The position numbers and the translations under genes were made by a program. The notes below the pieces were generated by a model, which saw only the letters and a program-made list of their open reading frames with translations, was not told the origin of the DNA and did not search any database. This document shows positions 8,101 through 12,773 of a stretch of 12,773 nucleotides of DNA, piece after piece. Origin of the DNA: Elusimicrobiales bacterium (lineage in GTDB: Bacteria; Elusimicrobiota; Elusimicrobia; Elusimicrobiales; UBA9959); assembly GCA_026419335.1 (NCBI GenBank), contig JANZZP010000034.1, positions 1 to 12,773 on the forward strand. Reading direction: 5' to 3'. How positions within the stretch are numbered: the stretch's first letter is position 1; each line of letters begins with the position of its first letter.

Positions 8101-8673
8101 ATGATACCGTTAACTGATATAAAAAATATTATAGAAGGAACTATCAATTTAAATACTGAAATAAAAATATCTGGGATTATAACTGGACCTATTAAGACAA
8201 CTACTACAAAAAATAAAGAAACTATGTGTAAATTCACTCTTGAAGATCTTACAGAATCAATAGACATCACGGTTTTTCCAAAAACTTATGATATATGTAA
8301 AAGTTATATTCAATCTGATAAAATACTTATAGTAAAAGGAAAAATTAAAGAATCTCAATTTTCAAGTAAAAAATACGAAGTAGTTGCCGATGAAATTTTT
8401 GAAATATATGATTATATCAAAAGATATTCTAAAAACTTTATAATATATTTTGAAGGTAAAATGTTAATGGCAGAAGAAATGAATGAACTAAAAGAAATTA
8501 AAAAAATATTAGAACACTACTCCAATAATTCTCAAACAAAAGTATACTTTGTAATAAAGTCTATAAACAAACATACATATACATTAGAAACATCTTTTAA
8601 CATAACCATAACACCTCAATTTATAAAGAAAATTGAAGAAGTTATAGGGGGAAATTCATGGAAGATAATATAA
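5185..8673 (+). CDS. dnaE: DNA polymerase III alpha subunit, DnaE type
   Basis: This is the replicative polymerase catalytic subunit, acting at the replication fork. At 1162 residues it has the normal length for DnaE1. The PHP domain begins with VHLHNHSEYSLLDG (6-19) and keeps all the metal ligands I can align: H7, H9, D19, H52, E77, H98, C148, D216, H218. A proofreading or metal-dependent PHP activity is therefore possible, unlike in E. coli where several are lost. The polymerase core has GPGRGSGAG (375-383), the catalytic MPDLDIDF (D417, D419) and KIDFLGLRTL (D567), then LYRPGPIEAG (642-651) and GFNKSHSVAYA (755-765). A helix-hairpin-helix region (about 848-865), a likely beta-clamp motif NAQSLF (929-934) and an OB-fold (about 992-1056) follow. 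No Shine-Dalgarno precedes the ATG. The stop lies inside the response regulator gene (16-nt overlap). Confidence 0.97.
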   Translation: MTQKFVHLHNHSEYSLLDGMLRITDINGKPSKFFERIIKENGNGSSIAITDHGNMYGAVSFYTNAIKVGLKPIIGVELYIAEFNRKDKNKESNQLVGHLTALVSNEEGYYNLVEMLSKAYLEGFYYYPRIDFELLEKYHKGIIFLSGCLQSLINQYILKDNLKKAIEIADKFKNICGKDNFYIELMNHDIEDEKKVIKPLIEIANKLSLEVVATNDCHYEFKEDAFAHDIHLCISTNSKLEDKDRMRMETNEFYFKSSDEMINLFNELPQAIKNTLEIASKCNFKFEKGKIYLPNYEVPKEYMEKVGGKKEEAQFLYLKELCEKGLEKKLGNIPQEYKKRLDDELETIKNMGFSSYFLIVRDFIYYAHQNSIPVGPGRGSGAGCIVSYALDITKIDPIKHNLLFERFLNPGRKSMPDLDIDFSDSGREEVINYVREKYGKENVADIVTYGTIMAKTALKDVGRVLGFSASEMNKITKMIDNNMTLDEALSNIPEIKKIYNYSKEYKQLFDIAKKIEGLKRHTGVHAAGKVITEKPVYKYVPLAQREGVITTQYDGETLTELGLLKIDFLGLRTLSVIQNTVKLIKNKEFDINKIPFDDTKTYELLSEGKTTGVFQLESEGMKKLVKNLKPNVFSDLSALVALYRPGPIEAGMIDSYVNRKHGKEKITYEHPILEDVLKDTYGTIIYQEQVMEIAKRMAGFSPSEADDLRKAMGKKIPEEMEKLRDKFIKGAHEKGVNQKLAAKIFDQMYKFAGYGFNKSHSVAYATLAYQTAYLKANYPLEFMISLLTSEIGHNAIGSEQKENKMITYIEEARNMGFEVLPPDVNKSFIEFSVEYLNSKPAIRYALTAIKNIGIGVAEEIVKEREKNGLYKSINDFIARNSSRQINKRVLEALAKAGAFDSIIEGDRLTKRTKALNTTSHENISISSMNAQSLFEISDEKKLTEHEILNNEKEVLGLYISGNPLINVRRIIKMIPLTDIKNIIEGTINLNTEIKISGIITGPIKTTTTKNKETMCKFTLEDLTESIDITVFPKTYDICKSYIQSDKILIVKGKIKESQFSSKKYEVVADEIFEIYDYIKRYSKNFIIYFEGKMLMAEEMNELKEIKKILEHYSNNSQTKVYFVIKSINKHTYTLETSFNITITPQFIKKIEEVIGGNSWKII
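8647..8652 (+). promoter_or_regulatory. Shine-Dalgarno of the response regulator gene inside dnaE
   Basis: GGGGGA lies 5 nt before the ATG at 8658, within the dnaE 3' end. It decides the start and shows that the regulator is translated from the dnaE transcript or by coupling to it. Confidence 0.7.
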
Positions 8674-9056
8674 AGGTACTTATTGCAGATGATGAACCTG
8701 ACATAACAGAACTCGTGAAAGCGTTTTTATCAGCTAATAATTTTGAATGTGATACGGTAACAAATGGAAGAGATGCTTTATCAAAAATAAGAGAAAAAAA
8801 ATATGATGTTGTTATATTAGATGTGATGATGCCATATATAGATGGATACCATGTAGCATATGAAATATCAAATCAAAATAATCAGCTAAATTGTCCTGTT
8901 ATAATTATTCTCACTTCTAGAGATGTACAATTAGAAAGGCCAATAGCAAAAATGAGTGGAGCTTTTGAAATAATTCAAAAACCTTTTAAACTTGATGTTT
9001 TATTAGAAACAATAATGAAAGGTATAAAAGATAAAAAGGAGGTATCAAATGAATAA
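8658..9056 (+). CDS. Single-domain response regulator (receiver only)
   Basis: This is a phosphorylatable receiver domain with no output domain (132 residues). The acidic pair D11-D12, the phosphoacceptor D55 in VVILDVMMP (51-59), the switch Thr86 in LTS and the Lys108 of QKPF are all present, so it should accept phosphate from a histidine kinase. The 20 residues after KPF finish the last helix and form a short charged tail. No histidine kinase is encoded in the window. It overlaps dnaE by 16 nt and the following acyltransferase gene by 8 nt, so it is embedded in a housekeeping operon. CheY-like or Spo0F-like relay roles are possible; no partner can be named from the sequence. Confidence 0.93.
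   Translation: MEDNIKVLIADDEPDITELVKAFLSANNFECDTVTNGRDALSKIREKKYDVVILDVMMPYIDGYHVAYEISNQNNQLNCPVIIILTSRDVQLERPIAKMSGAFEIIQKPFKLDVLLETIMKGIKDKKEVSNE
9036..9043 (+). promoter_or_regulatory. Strong Shine-Dalgarno of the kbl-like gene
   Basis: AAGGAGGT lies 5 nt upstream of the ATG at 9049, inside the last codons of the response regulator gene. It is the best ribosome-binding site in the window and suggests higher or independent translation of the acyltransferase. Confidence 0.85.
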
Positions 9057-10248
9057 ATTAAAAGATAAACTTTCTTTTATCGATGAGGAAATAAATACTT
9101 TAAAAAAAGAAAATAGATTTTTAATACCTAGAGTTTTAAACTCTGCGCAAGAACCTATCGCAATAATAGATGGTAATAAAGTAGTTAACTTAACATCAAA
9201 TAACTATTTAGCTATGACTAATCATCCAAAAGTAAAAAAAGCCGCAATAGAAGCAATTAAAAAATATGGAGTTGGTACGGCTGCTGTAAGAACTATTATT
9301 GGAACAATGGATATCCATCTTGAACTTGAGAAAAAATTTGCAAAATTTAAAAATACTGAAGCATCAATATTGTTTCAATCCGGTTTTACTACAAATGTTG
9401 CAGTATGCCAAACTCTTATGTCGAGTGAACAAGATCTTTTAATATCAGATGAATTAAATCATGCATCAATAATAGATGGAGCAAGATTAGCAAAATCACC
9501 AAGAATGATATATAAACACAAAGATATGAAACACCTAAAAGAAATATTAGAATCACCTCAAGCAAGAAAAGCAAGAAGAAAACTAATCGTTACAGATGGC
9601 GTATTTTCAATGGATGGAGATATAGCTCCTTTGCCAGAAATAGTAGAACTTGCTAACAAATACGATGCAATAGTTATGGTAGATGATGCTCATGCTAGTG
9701 GTGTAATAGGAAAACAAGGACGAGGTACTGTAAATCATTTTGGTTTAGATGGTAAAGTTGAAATACAAATAGGAACTCTTTCAAAAGCATTTGCAGCTGT
9801 TGGTGGATATGCTGCTACTACGAAAAAACTCAGAGATTATCTTGGCTCTGTTGCAAGACCATTTTTATTTTCAAGTTCACAGCCTCCATCAGTAGCCGCA
9901 ACATGTATTAAAATACTCGATATCCTTTTAAAAGAACCTAAGCATATTGAAAAACTCTGGGAAAATACTAAATTTTTTAAAGAAGAATTAAAAAAGGCTG
10001 GATTTGATACGGGTGAAAGCGTAACCCCTATAACTCCAATTATGGTTTATGATAGTAAAAAAGCAATAGAATTTTCAAAAATGCTATTTGAAGAAGGAGT
10101 ATTTGCTCTTTCAATAGTATACCCAACCGTTCCTAAAGGAAAAGAAAGAATTAGGACAATAATAACAGCAGGACATACTATAAAGGATCTTGAATTTGCT
10201 ATTTCAAAATTTAAAAAATTAGGAAAGAAATTAGGAATTATCAATTGA
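9049..10248 (+). CDS. kbl: PLP-dependent acyltransferase, glycine C-acetyltransferase (2-amino-3-ketobutyrate CoA ligase) type
   Basis: This is an alpha-oxoamine synthase that condenses an amino acid with an acyl-CoA. At 399 residues it has full family length. RVLNSAQEPIAIIDG (28-42), TSNNYLAMTNHP (49-60) and VGTAAVRTIIGTMDIHLELE (75-94) are the N-terminal signature and resemble Kbl. D212 and H215 in VDDAHASG contact the PLP ring, and Lys246 in GTLSKAFAAVGGY (242-254) should form the Schiff base. Glycine C-acetyltransferase is the best call. 8-amino-7-oxononanoate synthase or another CoA-dependent acyltransferase is possible, since no threonine dehydrogenase or biotin gene lies nearby. It overlaps the response regulator gene by 8 nt and precedes ispH by 7 nt. 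Confidence 0.87.
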   Translation: MNKLKDKLSFIDEEINTLKKENRFLIPRVLNSAQEPIAIIDGNKVVNLTSNNYLAMTNHPKVKKAAIEAIKKYGVGTAAVRTIIGTMDIHLELEKKFAKFKNTEASILFQSGFTTNVAVCQTLMSSEQDLLISDELNHASIIDGARLAKSPRMIYKHKDMKHLKEILESPQARKARRKLIVTDGVFSMDGDIAPLPEIVELANKYDAIVMVDDAHASGVIGKQGRGTVNHFGLDGKVEIQIGTLSKAFAAVGGYAATTKKLRDYLGSVARPFLFSSSQPPSVAATCIKILDILLKEPKHIEKLWENTKFFKEELKKAGFDTGESVTPITPIMVYDSKKAIEFSKMLFEEGVFALSIVYPTVPKGKERIRTIITAGHTIKDLEFAISKFKKLGKKLGIIN

Positions 10249-10255
10249 TTATTTG

Positions 10256-11911
10256 ATGAGAATAATTATAGCTCAAAATGCTGGTTTTTGTCCAGGAGTT
10301 AATCTTGCACTTGAAAAAGTAATAGAGCTTGCATCCAAAAAGAAGAAAAAAATATATACATTAGGTCAACTAATTCATAATAATGATGTAATAAAAGAAC
10401 TTGAAAAAAGACAAATAAAAGCAATAGATAAAATAGATGAAATTGAAGACATAAGAAACTCAATATTAGTTATACGTGCGCATGGAATTCCTCCAGAACT
10501 AGAAAACGAGATAAAAGATAAAAAAATTGATTTTGTAGATGCAACCTGTCCATTAGTCAAAAGAGTTCACAAAATTATTACATATTATAAAGAAAAAGGA
10601 TATAAAACTATAATTTTAGGCGATCCAAATCATGCTGAAGTTATTGGATTAATTGGATACGCCAAACCAAATTTTGTAGTTATATCTTCTGAAAAAGAAG
10701 CAGAAGAATTAAAAAATCTTGACAAAGTGAACTTAGTTTCACAAACAACACAAGAAGAAGAATTATTCATTAAAGTTGCGAATATACTTAGTAAAAAATC
10801 TAATGAATTAATTATATCAAATACAATATGTGAACCAACAAAGAACCGTCAAAAAGAAACAAAGTATTTTGCATCACATTCAGATTTAGTAGTTGTAGTT
10901 GGTGGTAAACATTCAGCAAACACAAAAAGATTATACGAAATGTGTAAAAATTTAAGTAAAAAAGTAATACTTGTCGAAAATGAATCAGAAATATCGACTG
11001 ACATGTTTAATAAAATAGAAACTGTATTTATAACAGCAGGTGCTTCTACACCTAAATGGTTAGTAGAAAGAGTTGCAAGGAAAATAAAAAGATTAACTGT
11101 GTATAAAAATAAAGTATATCAATTAATAGAACTTATGATATCAATTGGAATTGGTAGTTTGTTTTCGTTTATAACAATAATTATATTATCATCAAAATTT
11201 ATAGGAATAAAATTAAATATTTTAGAAATTCTATCAATAATTACAACACTAACATTCGCACATTTAATAAACAGATTTTCTAATACAAAAGAAGAAGCTA
11301 TAAGAAAATTTTTAATACTCGAATACTCAAAAACGACTAAATTTTTTATATTATTACTTCCATTCGTTTCTATATTATCTTCTTTGGTAAACAAAAAACT
11401 TACTTATTTATTAATACCATTTATAATTCTATCAATGGCATATAGAAAATTTGAAAACACAAATATATTTAGAATTACAAAAAAAACAATAATATCACTT
11501 GGATGGATATATATATTTGTGGTGATCCCTTACTTAATATCCAACAAAAATGAACAATTACTAAACATAATCGCATCTTCTTTTTTTATTTTAACACTAT
11601 CACTTATTAGAAACACTATTTTTGAATCTTTATATATTCATAGTGATATGATATCAGATAAAATAGAAAGCAAAACAGGGAAAAAAGCTTTTTATACTAT
11701 TATAATAATGTCAATAATATCACTGTTTCTTTCAGCATATTTCTTACCCCCTATATTATTATTTTATTTGGTAATTATGTTTATATACTATTTGTTTCTT
11801 TATCATAAAATATACACTAAAAAAATATCACATAATATAATAAATGAACTCTTTGTAGAACTTCCATTTATAGTTTTATTAGTATATTTTATAACTTTTG
11901 ATTTATTATAA
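10256..11911 (+). CDS. ispH: IspH (4-hydroxy-3-methylbut-2-enyl diphosphate reductase) fused to a nine-helix, UbiA-like membrane domain
   Basis: The N-terminal 280 residues are a complete IspH, which reduces HMBPP to IPP and DMAPP with a [4Fe-4S] cluster. Cluster ligands are C12 (AGFCPGV), C98 (DATCPLV) and C192 (NTICEPT). Substrate histidines are H41, H76 and H126, with the catalytic E128 in PNHAEV. SAN (220-222) and GAST (262-265) close the diphosphate site. From about 288 to 551 the protein is hydrophobic, with about nine predicted helices (near 290-311, 321-339, 362-379, 382-395, 412-429, 435-454, 479-498, 499-516, 532-549). The loop after helix 2 reads NRFSNTKEE and that after helix 6 reads DMISDKIESKTGKK. 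Both resemble decayed UbiA aspartate motifs. I chose the ATG at 10256; a TTG at 10253 adds one residue. The ribosome-binding site is weak (AGGA about 19 nt upstream). Normal IspH is about 280-320 residues, so the fusion is the oddity. Confidence 0.93.
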   Translation: MRIIIAQNAGFCPGVNLALEKVIELASKKKKKIYTLGQLIHNNDVIKELEKRQIKAIDKIDEIEDIRNSILVIRAHGIPPELENEIKDKKIDFVDATCPLVKRVHKIITYYKEKGYKTIILGDPNHAEVIGLIGYAKPNFVVISSEKEAEELKNLDKVNLVSQTTQEEELFIKVANILSKKSNELIISNTICEPTKNRQKETKYFASHSDLVVVVGGKHSANTKRLYEMCKNLSKKVILVENESEISTDMFNKIETVFITAGASTPKWLVERVARKIKRLTVYKNKVYQLIELMISIGIGSLFSFITIIILSSKFIGIKLNILEILSIITTLTFAHLINRFSNTKEEAIRKFLILEYSKTTKFFILLLPFVSILSSLVNKKLTYLLIPFIILSMAYRKFENTNIFRITKKTIISLGWIYIFVVIPYLISNKNEQLLNIIASSFFILTLSLIRNTIFESLYIHSDMISDKIESKTGKKAFYTIIIMSIISLFLSAYFLPPILLFYLVIMFIYYLFLYHKIYTKKISHNIINELFVELPFIVLLVYFITFDLL

Positions 11912-11997
11912 CTTTCAATTTTAAACAAACTTTTATAAAATATCTTTGTTATCATTTTGGTCTCTTGTGAATAACAATAAAGTACAGAGGTGTGTAT
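11912..11997 (+). promoter_or_regulatory. Intergenic gap with weak candidate promoter for the antiporter-like gene
   Basis: This 86-nt gap is one of only two real intergenic spaces in the window. TTGTTA (11946-11951, 4/6 to -35) and AATAAC (11970-11975, 4/6 to -10) are 18 nt apart and would give a leader of about 15 nt. AGAGG (11986-11990) lies 7 nt before the ATG and is a good ribosome-binding site. I see no convincing terminator hairpin after ispH, so read-through from the dnaE operon is possible. Confidence 0.3.
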
Positions 11998-12773
11998 ATG
12001 GAAAAAGTATTAATATCAACAATTGGAATTGGGATAATAGGTCCTTTTATTATACCATTTGCTAATAAAATATCAGAGAATATAAGAAACTTATCTGCAG
12101 TAATTCTGGCAGGACTACTTTTTATATTTAACTGTATACTCATGCAAAACAGTTTTGTATCTAATATTAGCTATAGTATAAATTTTATACCTCTTATGGA
12201 TTTAGTATTAAGATTAGATCCATTATCAGCATTCATGGCAACTATATCTTCTCTAACCAGTTTAGTAATAGTGATATATTCTATAGATTATATATCACAC
12301 TATGAAAACAGAACAGAATATTACACTATGGTTATACTTTTTGTCGGAGCTATGATGGGACTTGTTTATTCTACAAATTTAATATGGATGTATATATTTT
12401 GGGAAATCACTGGTTTTACCTCTTGGAGACTTGTTGGTTTTTTTAGAACTGATAAAGATACTTTAAAAGCAAATAAGACAATTCTCGTTACTGTTTTTGG
12501 TGCAATAATAATGTTAATAGGAATAATATCCATTGGACTTGAATATGATACATTTGATATGAAAAATCTTATTGGTAAAGAAATTGGAATGATCCCTGCC
12601 ATATTAATTCTTATTGGAATTCTTTCCAAATCTGCAATCCTCCCATTCTCAACCTGGTTACCAGATGCAGGTGTTGCTCCTTCTACTGTCACTTCGCTCC
12701 TACATGCAGCCGTTTTGGTAAAAATAGGAACTTTTGCTTATGCAAAATTGTTTGGAACTGTTTTTAATATGCC
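11998..12773 (+). CDS. NuoL/MrpA/MrpD/HyfB-family antiporter-like membrane subunit, C-terminus outside window
   Basis: This is an ion-translocating membrane subunit of the complex I, group 4 hydrogenase or Mrp antiporter superfamily; 258 residues are visible. About eight helices can be drawn (near 5-22, 32-50, 76-97, 108-124, 127-148, 160-181, 197-215, 228-250). LDPLSAFMA (73-81) is the conserved lead into helix 3. FWEITGFTSWRLVGF (134-148) holds the key helix-5 Glu136. SKSAILPFSTWLPDA (210-224) holds helix-7 Lys211. LLHAAVLVKIG (234-244) holds His236 and Lys242. These charged residues are the conserved proton-path residues of the family, so the half-channel looks functional. The start has an AGAGG 7 nt upstream. 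It appears to open a new operon, as EchA/CooM-like subunits often do. The specific complex cannot be named without the downstream genes. Confidence 0.9.
   Translation, partial: MEKVLISTIGIGIIGPFIIPFANKISENIRNLSAVILAGLLFIFNCILMQNSFVSNISYSINFIPLMDLVLRLDPLSAFMATISSLTSLVIVIYSIDYISHYENRTEYYTMVILFVGAMMGLVYSTNLIWMYIFWEITGFTSWRLVGFFRTDKDTLKANKTILVTVFGAIIMLIGIISIGLEYDTFDMKNLIGKEIGMIPAILILIGILSKSAILPFSTWLPDAGVAPSTVTSLLHAAVLVKIGTFAYAKLFGTVFNM

Noticed and set aside
11119..11394. Minus-strand open frame of 91 codons opposite the ispH membrane domain
   Set aside because: It is the complement of the helix-coding region; the plus frame continues the IspH protein without interruption and makes coherent membrane helices.
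11912..11960. Possible terminator hairpin after ispH
   Set aside because: Only a stem of about five A/T pairs (AAAAT/ATTTT) can be drawn, with no GC content and no T-tract after it.
12366..12692. Minus-strand open frame of 108 codons at the right edge
   Set aside because: It is antisense to the antiporter-like gene, whose Glu and Lys motifs are unmistakable on the plus strand.

Overview
The window is about 12.8 kb of strongly AT-rich, gene-dense bacterial DNA. AGA arginine and ATA isoleucine codons dominate, and only two gaps are longer than 10 nt (81 and 86 nt). Its content points to an anaerobic fermentative bacterium: a complete oxidative pentose phosphate branch, the non-mevalonate isoprenoid enzyme IspH, a DnaE-type replicase and a proton-pumping complex subunit. 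A low-GC member of the Thermotogota is my best guess. That rests on gene content and composition only, and other low-GC anaerobes are not excluded. I see no RNA genes, insertion sequences, CRISPR arrays or prophage genes.

Left half (1-5103, minus strand): one tightly packed six-gene operon, read from right to left. It runs Nudix ADP-ribose pyrophosphatase, 6-phosphogluconate dehydrogenase (gnd), glucose-6-phosphate dehydrogenase (zwf), 6-phosphogluconolactonase (pgl), a shortened UvrC-like nuclease and an O6-alkylguanine-DNA alkyltransferase that leaves the window. Every junction overlaps, mostly as ATGA, so translational coupling is likely. The three central enzymes take glucose-6-phosphate to ribulose-5-phosphate and yield two reduced nicotinamide cofactors. 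The Nudix enzyme would return ADP-ribose to AMP and ribose-5-phosphate. The two distal genes repair DNA by nucleotide excision and by direct reversal.

Centre (5104-5184): a divergent 81-nt intergenic region. It carries the Shine-Dalgarno of the left operon, two TATAAT boxes facing dnaE and a 14-bp AT palindrome.

Right half (5185-11911, plus strand): dnaE (replicative polymerase alpha subunit with an apparently intact PHP metal site), a receiver-only response regulator, a Kbl-type PLP acyltransferase, and ispH. The first three overlap and ispH follows after 7 nt. The ispH product is unusual: a complete IspH domain of about 280 residues is fused to about 265 residues of membrane protein. That part has nine predicted helices and degenerate UbiA-like polar motifs at the expected loop positions.

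Right edge (11998-12773, plus strand): after an 86-nt gap begins a gene for a NuoL/MrpA/MrpD/HyfB-family antiporter-like subunit, cut by the window end. It probably opens an operon for an ion-pumping oxidoreductase, hydrogenase or Mrp-type antiporter.

The most noteworthy items are the IspH-membrane fusion, the minimised UvrC that keeps both nuclease sites but lacks two usual regions, and the coupling of oxidative pentose phosphate genes to DNA repair genes.
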